Shown here piece after piece: positions 32,339 to 41,494 of a stretch of DNA of 64,000 nucleotides (positions are counted from its first letter, which is position 1; each line of letters begins with the position of its first letter). Origin of the DNA: a virus. The notes beneath the pieces were generated by a model that made no database searches, was not told the DNA's origin, and worked only from the letters and a program-made list of their open reading frames with translations. The DNA lies in IMG/VR virus record IMGVR_UViG_3300017963_000203, positions 1 to 64,000 of that record; one strand, given 5' to 3'. Position numbers and translations under genes: made by a program.

Positions 32339-33483
32339 CAGGCTGCCACGCCGCGACCCTGAATCTTCGCCGCGGTCCTCTTGGCCCACGGAATGGCTGC
32401 ACCCCACCCGCCACCGGGCGGCTTCGCTGCGGGAGGTGCGCCCACTCCTGCGCCGGCCGCAGCCCTGCCCAAGATGCCTGTGGGCTTCGACGGAGGAGTC
32501 CCGGTCGACGGTGTCGAGCCGATTCCCTTCGCCGCGCCCGCCATGACACCTGTGGGTTTCGCTGGCGCGCCGGCCGGACCGCCGCCGGGGCCAAACCTTC
32601 CGGCCGCGATGTTCCGTTCACGGATTTTTGCGCCTGCGGAAGCGACCGATGGAGCAGCGGGCTTCGCCAACGGTTTCGCCGGCGTGGCCGCATCGATCTT
32701 CCGGAACCTGGCCACGTCCTCACGGCCGCTGGCCCTCGCCGCGGCCCTGAGCTCGTTGCGACGCCGGATTTTCTTTCCGAGCGCAGCGAACGGATCGGCT
32801 TTCGGCTGGGCAGCCGCCGGAGGTGCCGTCTTCTTGGCCGCTTGAAGATCCTTCCAGCTCTTTGCTCCCCATCCGGACATGGGCCGGCTGCTGACCTTCT
32901 TTCCGGTATCGGCCACAGCCGGAGCCTTCTTGGGCTGCGCCACGGGAGGTGTGGCCTTCTTCGCTCCGATCTGGCGCGTGCCCACCCCCGGAATGGAGTA
33001 GGTGCCCTTTCCGGGCTTGCCCTTCCCCAGTCCGTGGCGCCCCATGATGCGCTTGGCACGCCCTGTCCGTACACGACCCACCGTGGCCTGGTCGGTTCCT
33101 TTGATGCGTCCGAAACGCAAGGAGCCGCCTTCAGCCGTGGATTTGAAGCCGCCGGTGCCTGTGGTCTTGCCGCCGGTGGCCAAGAGTTTCTTCGCGGCCG
33201 CCTGGCGAGCGCCGCCGATGCTGGCCTTGGCCCGGGACATGAACCGCTGCTTGGCCGCTCCGGAGAGATCCCGCCAGCCGGCGCTCTTCTCGAGCTCGTC
33301 GTAAAGGCCGGCGAAGAAGGCCTCCTCGAGGGAAGACATGGGGCCCTCTTCGTCCTCCGAAGCGAACTTGCTGAAGAACCCCGCCATGAAGATGTCCTCG
33401 GCGGTCGGTGCCGGGTCGGCGGGCGCGTCTGCCGCCTTCTCGAGCTCGTCCACGAGCCCACCCAGGAACACGTCGTAGTTCAT
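32338..33483 (-). CDS. Long basic Ala/Pro/Lys-rich protein with several module copies
   Basis: 381 residues. The N-terminal 75 residues contain VFLGGLVDELEKAA, IFMAGFFSKFAS and AFFAGLYDELEKSA. The remaining 300 residues are low-complexity Ala/Gly/Pro/Lys with many KK and RR pairs and look intrinsically disordered. This could be a DNA-condensing internal virion protein or a tail-associated protein. Function unknown. Confidence 0.75.
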   Translation of the reverse strand: MNYDVFLGGLVDELEKAADAPADPAPTAEDIFMAGFFSKFASEDEEGPMSSLEEAFFAGLYDELEKSAGWRDLSGAAKQRFMSRAKASIGGARQAAAKKLLATGGKTTGTGGFKSTAEGGSLRFGRIKGTDQATVGRVRTGRAKRIMGRHGLGKGKPGKGTYSIPGVGTRQIGAKKATPPVAQPKKAPAVADTGKKVSSRPMSGWGAKSWKDLQAAKKTAPPAAAQPKADPFAALGKKIRRRNELRAAARASGREDVARFRKIDAATPAKPLAKPAAPSVASAGAKIRERNIAAGRFGPGGGPAGAPAKPTGVMAGAAKGIGSTPSTGTPPSKPTGILGRAAAGAGVGAPPAAKPPGGGWGAAIPWAKRTAAKIQGRGVAA

Positions 33484-33492
33484 GTCGGCCTC

Positions 33493-36400
33493 TTAGATGT
33501 AGATGTAGACCTCGCCCTCGGCCGCGGAGACGTACGGGGTCACGCGGCACTTGATGATGAAGGTGTCCGGACGGTCCGGATCCTCCTCGATGCTCAGGAG
33601 CACGACGTCGCGCAGCTCCTTGTTCTGCTCGACCACGTCCTTCCGGACGGCCTCGAAGTTGTTGCTCACCAGGTCGAAGAAGGGCTCGTCAATCACGAAG
33701 GGCCCGAGCAGCGGCTTGAGCTGGCTTCGCAGCTTCCTGGCGAACGAGTCCACCTGGACCGCCACGTTGTCCTCGGCCTTGTAGATGTCGGTGACGTCCG
33801 TGGAGAGCGCCCGGATGGCGTAGGGTTCCAGGTCGTCGCCGTCGTGGATGATGTAGTAGTTCCCGCCGTCGATGATGATGTCCTGGTAGGCCTCGATGTC
33901 CCCCATGGGATCCAGGATGCGGTAGATGGAGCCCCTCTTGAATCCGGTCAGGGGCTGTTTGGGGTTCTCGTTGGACCGCTTCCCGGCCTCGATGACGGTG
34001 AGGTACTCGGCCCCCAGAGTGGCGATCTGGTCGCCGCCCCCGAAAGGCCCCGTAGTGGCGTCCTCGCCCGCGATCTCGTCCGTGAACCGCATCATGACCG
34101 TATCGGGCCAGATGTTCCGGAAGCGACGGTTGGGGATGCTCTGGGCGTAGGCCGCCTGCTGGTTGGCTCGCTCGAGCAGCGAGAGATTCTTGCTCTTGAT
34201 GTCCCACGAACTCGCGGTTCCGCTCGACGGAGAGGGCACCGTGGGGTCGGCCACGATCCGCATGGTGCTTTGCCCCGACGCCGGTGTGGATCCCTGGATC
34301 GAGATGATCCTGGCGTTGGTGATCGGGTAGTCCGTCGTTCCGTCGTTGAGCGTGCCATTGAAGACGTCGCCCACGACCACTCCGTAGCTCGTCAGATCAC
34401 GAGTGGTGGAGACGACGGTGGTGATCCCGGTGGCCGTCTTGCCGTAGGTGACCGCGTCGCCCAGACTCTCACTCGTACGCGTGGTCTGCACGACCTCCTT
34501 GTGGGAGAAGTAGGTGATCCGCTCCCGCTTCTCCTCGGGCTCGCTCATGAGCGACACGTGGGTCCGCAGGAGGGCCAGGACATCCTCCCTCTGGGTGAGG
34601 ACGATGGGGATGTAGACCTCGTCGCTCTCGGCGACCGTCAAGCCGTCCGTCCAGTCGGCCACGGTATCGTCCGTGACCTGGATGGCGAAGGCGCTCGCGC
34701 CCAGAACCGTGAAGAGAGTCTGGGCAGCCAGGGCCAGATCGTTGCCGGGGACCGGCGCCCCCAGAATGGCCTCGAAGTTGTTCTCGTCGATGGGCACCCG
34801 CTGGTTGAGGAGGTCGTTCCTCTTGGCCGCGTAGGTGCACAGGACGTCTCCCTGGAGAGGCGACCCGGTGACCGTCTTCTTGATCCGGTAGTTGATGTCC
34901 TGCCCCGTGTCGGGGAAGGTGACGGCGTTGATGAAGAGGCCCGCGTAGGCTCCCGCACCCGGAGACCCCACCAGCTCGTTCTTGACCGTGAGCTGTGTGT
35001 CCGAGTCCACCGAGATCACCTCGAGGATCGCGGCGTTCTGGTCCAGCACGTTGAACGCGAAGCGCGTGTCGCTCGCGGAGGCCGGGGGGTTGCCCGGGAT
35101 GATGTTCACCACGTCCAGCGTGCCTACGCCCGCCGGGTGCACCGTCACAACGGTGAAGAGCGTAGTCCCGGTGACTACGTCCTGGATCCAATCCCCCGGG
35201 ACCACCCCGGCCGTCGCGAAGTCCACGCCAGCGGCGGTGATCCGACGTTCGGTCGGACCGCCAGCACCGGTGCCCTCGGCGAGGTAGGAGCCGGCCGTGT
35301 TCCCCGTGATGCTGGTCGGCGTCCTGATCTCGTAGGAGACGAAGGACGGGTTGATGGCGGTGGCGGTGGGATTCGGATCGGTGCTGTCGTGCTGCGACAC
35401 GACCAGTTCCGTGGCTGAAGGCACCCCCTGAACGATGAAGATCGGCGGGTTCCCCACTCCCAGGTACGGGGCCGGTCCCGCCAGGTTGTCGATGATGATT
35501 TCGTCACCGATGGCGATCGGCGTAGCGAGAAAATTGGCCGTAGCATCGTGAAAAATCCTCTGACCGGCAGGAGGCGCGGGCTGTCCCCACGCAGCGACAC
35601 CGTCAGCGTCGTACTCACCAACCAGGGAAAAGATCCCTGGACCGAGATTCTTGGGCGCGCCGTAGCGCACAATGTCGTAGGGGACGCCAACGGCCGCGGC
35701 CGTCAGAGCCGGATTTGGCACCGGCAGCGTGACGATGTTCTCGCAGTCGTCGATGAGGATTTCGCTCGCCACGCTGTTGACCAGGAAGAAGGGAACCCAG
35801 TCTCCCAGAGCGTCCGCAGAGAAGATGATGTCGTTGGCGAGCACAGGACCCGCGGTGATGAAAAGAGCGGCCGCATCGGAGAAGGACCGACTCGTGGCCG
35901 GCGCTCCCGTCCCCGTCCCCACCGCTCCGTAATCGCCGCCCAGGACGCTGATGATGGCGTCCCAGCCGTCGATGGTGCACAGGTCGCCCACGTCCACACC
36001 GTTCTGCTCGAACTGCTGGTTCGAGCTGCTGAGGATGCGGAAACCGTAGGCGTCCTCCGCGCCGAGAACGGCGTCGGGCACCAGAGGGGTCACGGCCTTG
36101 TTCCGGCGCACCACGTCGAGCTGGCTGTCCGAAATGATGTTCACCACGTCGAAGGACGGGTAGTAACTCCCGTCCGAATGAAGCGTCTCGATGACGTCGT
36201 TCGTGGCGACCTCGGCGTCGATGAAGTCCTCCTCGGCGTCGGTGAAGTATCCCGACACGGCCGAATAGGCTCCGTCTTCCCCTTCCACGATGGTGAAGAC
36301 CACCGAAGCTCCGGCCGCAATGTCGAAATGCGGCGGGTCGGCCACGAAGTCGTAGGACAGGTCCGGTGAGAGGACCTCGCCCAGGCCGTAGTTGTTCGAG

Positions 36401-36669
36401 ATGAAGACGTGCGGCTCGAGGACGTCCGGGAACTCGAGAACATCCAGGACGGCTCCGGGCTGCTCCACCGTCGAGCCCGCGATGAGGTCGGGGAAGTAGT
36501 AGCGCTGGCCCGGCTGACCTCCGACGAAGGAACCGGCGTTTCCGCGCCAGACGAACTGGCGGTTCAAGCCGATGAGCGCCACAGGGAGATTCGTCGCGGG
36601 CACGATGGGTGCCTGCGTCTCGAAGATCTGGAAGACCGTGATGTCCGGTCGAAGGCCGCTCAGTGCCAT
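33493..36669 (-). CDS. Very large tail-sheath-like protein
   Basis: 1058 residues. The N-terminus (LRPDITVFQIFETQAPIVPATNLPVALIGLN) has the membrane-free beta start of contractile sheath proteins. The C-terminal 150 residues hold the helical/strand block FFDLVSNNFEAVRKDVVEQNK...RPDTFIIKCRVTPYVSAAEG, like the conserved sheath end. Typical sheaths are 400-700 residues; here the middle is expanded by repeated beta-rich domains that could decorate the tail surface. Supports a contractile-tailed phage. Homology inferred by pattern only. Confidence 0.6.
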   Translation of the reverse strand: MALSGLRPDITVFQIFETQAPIVPATNLPVALIGLNRQFVWRGNAGSFVGGQPGQRYYFPDLIAGSTVEQPGAVLDVLEFPDVLEPHVFISNNYGLGEVLSPDLSYDFVADPPHFDIAAGASVVFTIVEGEDGAYSAVSGYFTDAEEDFIDAEVATNDVIETLHSDGSYYPSFDVVNIISDSQLDVVRRNKAVTPLVPDAVLGAEDAYGFRILSSSNQQFEQNGVDVGDLCTIDGWDAIISVLGGDYGAVGTGTGAPATSRSFSDAAALFITAGPVLANDIIFSADALGDWVPFFLVNSVASEILIDDCENIVTLPVPNPALTAAAVGVPYDIVRYGAPKNLGPGIFSLVGEYDADGVAAWGQPAPPAGQRIFHDATANFLATPIAIGDEIIIDNLAGPAPYLGVGNPPIFIVQGVPSATELVVSQHDSTDPNPTATAINPSFVSYEIRTPTSITGNTAGSYLAEGTGAGGPTERRITAAGVDFATAGVVPGDWIQDVVTGTTLFTVVTVHPAGVGTLDVVNIIPGNPPASASDTRFAFNVLDQNAAILEVISVDSDTQLTVKNELVGSPGAGAYAGLFINAVTFPDTGQDINYRIKKTVTGSPLQGDVLCTYAAKRNDLLNQRVPIDENNFEAILGAPVPGNDLALAAQTLFTVLGASAFAIQVTDDTVADWTDGLTVAESDEVYIPIVLTQREDVLALLRTHVSLMSEPEEKRERITYFSHKEVVQTTRTSESLGDAVTYGKTATGITTVVSTTRDLTSYGVVVGDVFNGTLNDGTTDYPITNARIISIQGSTPASGQSTMRIVADPTVPSPSSGTASSWDIKSKNLSLLERANQQAAYAQSIPNRRFRNIWPDTVMMRFTDEIAGEDATTGPFGGGDQIATLGAEYLTVIEAGKRSNENPKQPLTGFKRGSIYRILDPMGDIEAYQDIIIDGGNYYIIHDGDDLEPYAIRALSTDVTDIYKAEDNVAVQVDSFARKLRSQLKPLLGPFVIDEPFFDLVSNNFEAVRKDVVEQNKELRDVVLLSIEEDPDRPDTFIIKCRVTPYVSAAEGEVYIYI

Positions 36670-36670
36670 G

Positions 36671-37342
36671 TCACTTCACCTCATGGATTGGTTCATCCTC
36701 CCCGGGAAGGAAGAACTGGTACTCGAATCTGCCGAACCTCAAGGACTTCTTCACCACCCACCTGCTCGCCTGGTCCACGACCATCGAAACCGGGGTCAGG
36801 AACAAGTCGGCCTGTGAATCCGCCTTCACAACGATCGGCGCGCCCACTCTCGGGTCGCTCAGTTTCTGGACGTTGATCCGTTTCCGGATCTCCTCCTTGA
36901 AGTAGCGAATCAGACCTGTGACCGCCCAGGCCAGGTCCTCGGACTCTGTGTCCCGTCTCGAGATGCAGTTGAGGATCACGGGCATTTCGGTCATGTCCGC
37001 GTAGGTCTTCTTCTGCCCCAGGTACGAGACCGTGTTCTGCTTGCCACCGATTCCCAAGTTGAGGAAACCGAAGTCGCCTCGGCTCACGATGATCATGGGC
37101 CTCGGCTCCGTTTGCTCGAGCTCATCCGAGTAGGTGTCCGCCAAGACGAGCTTCGAGGCCGAAGAGATCTCCCCTTTCTCGAAGTCGAACACGAAGAGGA
37201 ACGGGTTCTTCCCGTCCAACAGCTCCGGCTCCGAGAAGGCACTCGCGAGGATCTGGAGGAGCACGCGCCGCGGGTACCGCAGAGGGTTGCCCACGGGCGT
37301 GGTCAGATCCTTTACCTCCGGAGTGCCAAACTTGGTCGTCAT
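36671..37342 (-). CDS. Probable tail or neck protein
   Basis: 223 residues, ATG 37342. Alpha/beta sequence (PFLFVFDFEKGEI, MIIVSRGDFGFLNLG) without cysteine clusters or enzymatic motif. Encoded directly before the tail-sheath-like gene, separated by one base, in the place of tail terminator or completion proteins. No family recognised. Confidence 0.65.
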   Translation of the reverse strand: MTTKFGTPEVKDLTTPVGNPLRYPRRVLLQILASAFSEPELLDGKNPFLFVFDFEKGEISSASKLVLADTYSDELEQTEPRPMIIVSRGDFGFLNLGIGGKQNTVSYLGQKKTYADMTEMPVILNCISRRDTESEDLAWAVTGLIRYFKEEIRKRINVQKLSDPRVGAPIVVKADSQADLFLTPVSMVVDQASRWVVKKSLRFGRFEYQFFLPGEDEPIHEVK

Positions 37343-37346
37343 GGGC

Positions 37347-37640
37347 CTACTCCAAGCCGAGGAGTTTCCTCGCGATGGGCACCCACTCGTCCGCCGTTTT
37401 CTCGAGCTCGAAGTTGACCCCGGCCTTGAAATTGGGGTCTTCCATGATCTGCTCGACCGGCATGGAGGTGAGCGACGCCACCTTCTGGAGGCCCGGGAAG
37501 ACGTCCTGCACGTCGGCGTCGAGCCGGCCCTGGGCCTCGAGCTCCGCGCCTCGTGCGGAAGCGAGCTTCTCGGGGTCCGCCCCCGTGATGGCGATGAGCT
37601 CCATCTGGAGCCTTTCTTCCGCCGTCATTTCTCCGTTCAT
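37347..37640 (-). CDS. Small helical late protein
   Basis: 97 residues. All-helical and acidic. It contains LQKVASLTS and FELEKTADEW, relatives of the K-x-A motif seen through the late operon. No family recognised. Confidence 0.7.
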   Translation of the reverse strand: MNGEMTAEERLQMELIAITGADPEKLASARGAELEAQGRLDADVQDVFPGLQKVASLTSMPVEQIMEDPNFKAGVNFELEKTADEWVPIARKLLGLE

Positions 37641-37649
37641 GGCTTGCTC

Positions 37650-38102
37650 CTATCCAACGTCGATGACCGTGAGGGGAGGCTTCACAACTCTGAAGGAGAT
37701 GGGCTCGTCCATCTTCTTCCGGGCCAGATGCGCTCCCTTCTCCACGAAAGCCTTCCCGGGAGTCCCGGGGAACTGCCATTTCCCTTCAAGGATCGACTTC
37801 AGGGTCACCTTTCGGAAGACCGTCGTTCCTGAGAGTTTTATCGGCACCACCCGGTTTATCAAGTTCCACATGATGCGCGGCCGGCTTCCTTTATCCACCT
37901 CTTCGGCGTACGGAGCCGAAGAAACCACCCGGATTGTTCGGGGACCGATATCCTGTATGGAGATGCTGTCCGCGAGATTCCCTGTGGGGCTCTTGCATAC
38001 ATTCCGAATGGCATCCGAAATCCCCGGCTTGAGCCGCTCCTTGAACTGAGCAATGGCCTCCTCAGAAGCGTCCTCGTCGATAATGATGATGGCCAGTGAC
38101 AT
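37650..38102 (-). CDS. HK97 gp10-like tail-completion/neck candidate
   Basis: 150 residues from ATG 38102. The core SISIQDIGPRTIRVVSSAPYAEEVDKG and the later GTPGKAFVEKGAH resemble the gp10/minor-tail fold of neck proteins (Y-A-x-x-V-x-x-G...P). ATGA overlap upstream. The position between capsid and sheath genes agrees. Confidence 0.6.
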   Translation of the reverse strand: MSLAIIIIDEDASEEAIAQFKERLKPGISDAIRNVCKSPTGNLADSISIQDIGPRTIRVVSSAPYAEEVDKGSRPRIMWNLINRVVPIKLSGTTVFRKVTLKSILEGKWQFPGTPGKAFVEKGAHLARKKMDEPISFRVVKPPLTVIDVG

Positions 38103-38344
38103 CAGTATTTGAGTTTCTTTCTGATGAACGTGGTGATCGCCTTGGGGGGTCGAATCCGCATGGCTTCGGCCCAATCCTTGACAGAACCGGGCCCGGATTC
38201 GTCGTCTGTCTGCGGCTTCACAGCCTCCACTCTGGCCTTGTCCGTTGTGCCTATACCCCGTATAGCCATCTTCTGCGCCTTACGGAGTTTGTCGAGGCTC
38301 ATCTTGACGGAGGCTCTCTGGATTGAATCTCTGAACAGGTTCAT
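38102..38344 (-). CDS. Small basic hypothetical protein
   Basis: 80 residues, helical N-half (RDSIQRASVKMSLDKLRKAQKM), basic C-terminus. ATGA overlaps on both sides. No family recognised. Confidence 0.65.
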   Translation of the reverse strand: MNLFRDSIQRASVKMSLDKLRKAQKMAIRGIGTTDKARVEAVKPQTDDESGPGSVKDWAEAMRIRPPKAITTFIRKKLKY

Positions 38345-39333
38345 GCGACCACCACGATGAAATCCACGTCTTCCGGATCCTTTCCCTCCTGATCTTCTTC
38401 AGGCGTCGTTTCGTAGTCCTGGACGACGGGTCGCTGCGCGTACCGCCTGTTGTCTCGCCACTCCCTGATTACGGGGGTCAGGTTAGACGGGATGGGGAGT
38501 TTGTGCTCGATGTCCCCTGTGTTCAGCTCGATCATCTGGAGATCTTGGTGAATCGTGACTCGATGATGCTCCGTCGGAGACACGCTGACCAGGCGCCACC
38601 GCTTCCCCGTGTTCACCTCGTAGATGAGATCCCTGGGGCTTACGATGGGGAGGAAGCTGCACATACCGGTAGTCTGAGAAACCTGACGCAAGGTGTCCCC
38701 TGGCTCATTGACCTTGGCCACAGGATTGATCTTCACCTGGGTCAGGATGGGAGAATAAAAGCCCCCGAGGCGGCCTGTGTTAAAACAGCGCGGGCACGTG
38801 GACGACATGACCTTCTGTAGTACCGGGTCCCAGCAGTCTGGGCACCTTTCGCCCTCTCCACGTCGAACGTAGATCAGGCAGGGTACACCCTCGAAGCGGA
38901 GGGCGATGTCTGTCCTTCTTCGCGTTGCAACCGTTTCAAGAGTAGGTTGCGACGCTACTCCAAATGCCTCGCTCTCGTCAACGCTGCCGTCCGGACTTGT
39001 TACTCGCAGCTTGTAGTAAACCTCCCGCCACTTGTCCCGAATTAGCGCGCCCGAATCCCGGAAATACTGCTGTGTTCCCGGCACGTCTGCGATGGATTCG
39101 AACGGACCTTCGGAAGAGTATCCGCGGAAGACTGTAACGGCCGTCTGATCGAGATCCTCGTTGGTGGGTTGAATCCACCACGACACGATCACCGCCTCTC
39201 GGCTGGCGATTTCCACGAACACTGCGTGCTCGAGTGTCTCGAGTTTATCGATCCTGACCATGTCACAAGCCACAGGGCGCGCCTCAGCCCAGATACGGAA
39301 GGCCACCTCGGGGAACAGCGGGGTGACGCACAA
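38341..39333 (-). CDS. Fibronectin-like plus zinc-knuckle virion protein
   Basis: Up to 330 residues; TTG 39333 abuts GGAGG and ATG 39261 is a shorter alternative. The first half looks like a fibronectin/Ig-type beta sandwich (EIASREAVIVSWWIQPTNED...YYKLRVTSPDG). The middle has CPDC...CPRC, a zinc-ribbon pattern, and the rest is beta-rich with an acidic tail. Similar Cys-containing proteins occur in phage necks and baseplates; role uncertain. Confidence 0.65.
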   Translation of the reverse strand: MCVTPLFPEVAFRIWAEARPVACDMVRIDKLETLEHAVFVEIASREAVIVSWWIQPTNEDLDQTAVTVFRGYSSEGPFESIADVPGTQQYFRDSGALIRDKWREVYYKLRVTSPDGSVDESEAFGVASQPTLETVATRRRTDIALRFEGVPCLIYVRRGEGERCPDCWDPVLQKVMSSTCPRCFNTGRLGGFYSPILTQVKINPVAKVNEPGDTLRQVSQTTGMCSFLPIVSPRDLIYEVNTGKRWRLVSVSPTEHHRVTIHQDLQMIELNTGDIEHKLPIPSNLTPVIREWRDNRRYAQRPVVQDYETTPEEDQEGKDPEDVDFIVVVA

Positions 39334-39348
39334 CCTCCGCTGTCAAAC

Positions 39349-39978
39349 TCAATCTCTGGTAAAACTGATCGTAATCTCTATTCCTTCGTCGTCGGCCAAG
39401 GCCTCCCTTGGATCTTCTGTGGCCTTTTTCCACTCCCCAGGGGGTGGGCCAACGGCGTCGTAGATCACAAAATCGCCCTTCACGAAAGCGATCGGACCCG
39501 CGCCGAAGTTGACGGCACCGGCATCCTTGGCGTAGAAGTACTGCTTGTCGGAGCCGACCCCATTCACAAGCGTTGGCGTATTGGTCGAGGCTGCCCAATC
39601 CCCCAAATACCTTCCGGCGCTTCCTTTGTCCGTTCCGAGCCTGATGGGGGTCACTCCCTTCCAGCTCGACAAGTATCTGGGATTGTAGGGCTTCCTGAAA
39701 TAAATGTTGGTCGCTGCCGGATCGGGTGGCACGGGAACCGCGATGCGGACCTGGCCGAGAGGTAGTCTCGATGGAGGCTGGATTACATGCCACGTCCCCA
39801 CTGTCCCGTACCAGCTCCACCACATCCGCTGAAAGGGGGCGCTTCCGCGATGGATCTCTGCGTGCGTACTGCCGGCAATGATCGCCACCAGTGTGTCGTA
39901 CCGAGCGTCGAAAGCCGCCTGCATGTCCGCGTTGGGGTTGCCGAGAACCGTGATGGTGCCTTGCTGCTCCGTAGGCAT
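39349..39978 (-). CDS. Virion protein, longer paralogue of its neighbour
   Basis: 209 residues. Shares with 39989-40378 the pattern VxGNPNxxMQAA, HxEIHRGSAPxQRMWW, PSRLPxGxxRxA, YxRKPYNPRxL and an E-I-x-x-x-F-T-x-D ending. It carries an extra segment of about 60 residues before the end. Beta-rich, no enzyme motif. Probably a decoration, neck or fibre-attachment protein. Confidence 0.75.
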   Translation of the reverse strand: MPTEQQGTITVLGNPNADMQAAFDARYDTLVAIIAGSTHAEIHRGSAPFQRMWWSWYGTVGTWHVIQPPSRLPLGQVRIAVPVPPDPAATNIYFRKPYNPRYLSSWKGVTPIRLGTDKGSAGRYLGDWAASTNTPTLVNGVGSDKQYFYAKDAGAVNFGAGPIAFVKGDFVIYDAVGPPPGEWKKATEDPREALADDEGIEITISFTRD

Positions 39979-39988
39979 TCCGCTCTCC

Positions 39989-40378
39989 TTAGTCCTGTGT
40001 GAAGGTCACGACGATCTCGACGATCCTATCGTCCGCCTTCCCACGAAGATCGGAGTAGACAGGAATGAGATCCTTCCGCTCTTCCAGGTGCCGCGGATTG
40101 TACGGCTTTCGAAGATAGAACTTCGTAGCACCGGCGAGAGCGACTCTGAGCGGCCCCATGGGCAGCCGAGAAGGTTCCTGAATCGGGAACCATTCGTTCG
40201 CGAGCCCAGTGAAGCTCCACCACATCCTCTGCCACGGAGCGCTTCCACGATGAACTTCCACGTGTGTGGCACCAGCAGGGATCGTAACCTCGGTGTCGTA
40301 GGTGAGATTCACAGCCGCCTGCATGTTCACGTCCGGATTTCCGTGGACCGAAACGGTCCCTTCGACTTCGACCGGCAT
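39989..40378 (-). CDS. Virion protein, shorter paralogue
   Basis: 129 residues, ATG 40378. Clearly homologous along its length to the adjacent gene (HVEVHRGSAPWQRMWWSFTG; FYLRKPYNPRHLEERKD). A tandem duplication followed by insertion or loss explains the pair. Function unknown. Confidence 0.75.
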   Translation of the reverse strand: MPVEVEGTVSVHGNPDVNMQAAVNLTYDTEVTIPAGATHVEVHRGSAPWQRMWWSFTGLANEWFPIQEPSRLPMGPLRVALAGATKFYLRKPYNPRHLEERKDLIPVYSDLRGKADDRIVEIVVTFTQD

Positions 40379-40388
40379 GGGCCTTCTC

Positions 40389-40898
40389 CTATACGATCAC
40401 CGAGATGAACCCCGTTCCTCCGACCCTGTAGCCGTCCCAGAGTTCCGAGGGGACGACTCCCCAGGCGAGATCGCAGTTCTGGTTAATTTTAAGTTCCTTG
40501 ACGAGCTTGTCGAACCCGTTGCCTGCGTCCCCTCCGCGCAATCTGGCGATCGTGGTGTTGTAGAACTGCCACTTGTCGTTGATCATCTTCCGCACGTTTC
40601 CATCCGTCACATCCAGCATGTTCCGCTGCATTCGGATGGACACGGAGGTGAGGGTCCTGGCCGCCGCTTCATCGACGACCAGAAGGGCTTGGGGACCGGT
40701 GAGACTTTCGATGGAGATGTCCAGGCCCGGGCCGCTGGGCTCGATGAGGTTGTACCGATGAACGGCGTCCACGAGCATCTCAGCCAGAAAGGTGTCCGGA
40801 GACTCCTCCGTCTCGATGAGCTCGTTGGCCTCCTTGTAGTCCTGGAGAAAGCGTCGAAGCTTTCCCACGAGGCTCACGGGGACCTTGTATTCCGGCAT
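40389..40898 (-). CDS. Neck/head-tail connector candidate
   Basis: 169 residues. Mostly helical (VGKLRRFLQDYKEANELI..., SVSIRMQRNMLD) with a Gly-rich end. Position after the capsid genes and before tail genes suggests a connector. No homology recognised. Confidence 0.6.
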   Translation of the reverse strand: MPEYKVPVSLVGKLRRFLQDYKEANELIETEESPDTFLAEMLVDAVHRYNLIEPSGPGLDISIESLTGPQALLVVDEAAARTLTSVSIRMQRNMLDVTDGNVRKMINDKWQFYNTTIARLRGGDAGNGFDKLVKELKINQNCDLAWGVVPSELWDGYRVGGTGFISVIV

Positions 40899-41494
40899 CA
40901 GAACATCTCCATCAGATCGTCAGCCGCGCTCTTCTTGGCCGGAGCTTTCTTCTTGGCTGGAGCTTTCTTCCCCACCTTCTTCGGAGGCCTGTTGGCGATT
41001 CTCTTCCGCTTCTTCTCTTTCTTGGAAGCGGCCTTCGGCTTCTCCTCGGACTTCTTGGGGATCTCCACCGTCACGACAGCCTCTTCCGCAGGAACCTCGG
41101 GCTTGTCCGTGACCTTGACTGTGGTGGGCTCCCGGTCCAGAGGCTTCTCCTTGGCCTCCATCTTGGCCGCCATGACCCCGGCCTGGACGATCCTGGGCTC
41201 GGCGCCGGTGTCGTCCAGAGCGTAGCCTGGCGGGACCCTCACGTCGAATCCGGGCACGCGCAAGATCTGCGGATTCACGCCGATGACCTCCTTGGCCACC
41301 GAATCGGGAACCATGGCTCCGATGTTGATGATCAAGCCGTCGGGGCCGACAACCAGGAACCTGTCCCCGTATCGCCGGCGCTCGTCCGGAAGGATGTCGT
41401 CCAGGCGCGTCTTCACGGACGTGCCCGGCTTGAACCTCCGGATTTGGAGGTTCAGCGGCCCTTCCCCGTAATAGGTGATCTGTGCGGTTTTCAC
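40898..41494 (-). CDS. Late protein with histone-H1-like tail
   Basis: 198 residues from GTG 41494 (overlaps the upstream stop). The N-terminal 100 residues are beta-rich (FLVVGPDGLIINIG). From about residue 140 the chain is Lys/Ala/Pro-rich (KKVGKKAPAKKKAPAKKS), ending DDLMEMF. The tail would bind DNA or anionic surfaces. Function unknown. Confidence 0.7.
   Translation of the reverse strand: MKTAQITYYGEGPLNLQIRRFKPGTSVKTRLDDILPDERRRYGDRFLVVGPDGLIINIGAMVPDSVAKEVIGVNPQILRVPGFDVRVPPGYALDDTGAEPRIVQAGVMAAKMEAKEKPLDREPTTVKVTDKPEVPAEEAVVTVEIPKKSEEKPKAASKKEKKRKRIANRPPKKVGKKAPAKKKAPAKKSAADDLMEMF

Noticed and set aside
32842-35418. 858-residue rightward frame opposite the tail-sheath-like gene
   Set aside because: Val/Asp/Gly/Arg-rich shadow of the leftward gene, no recognisable domain.
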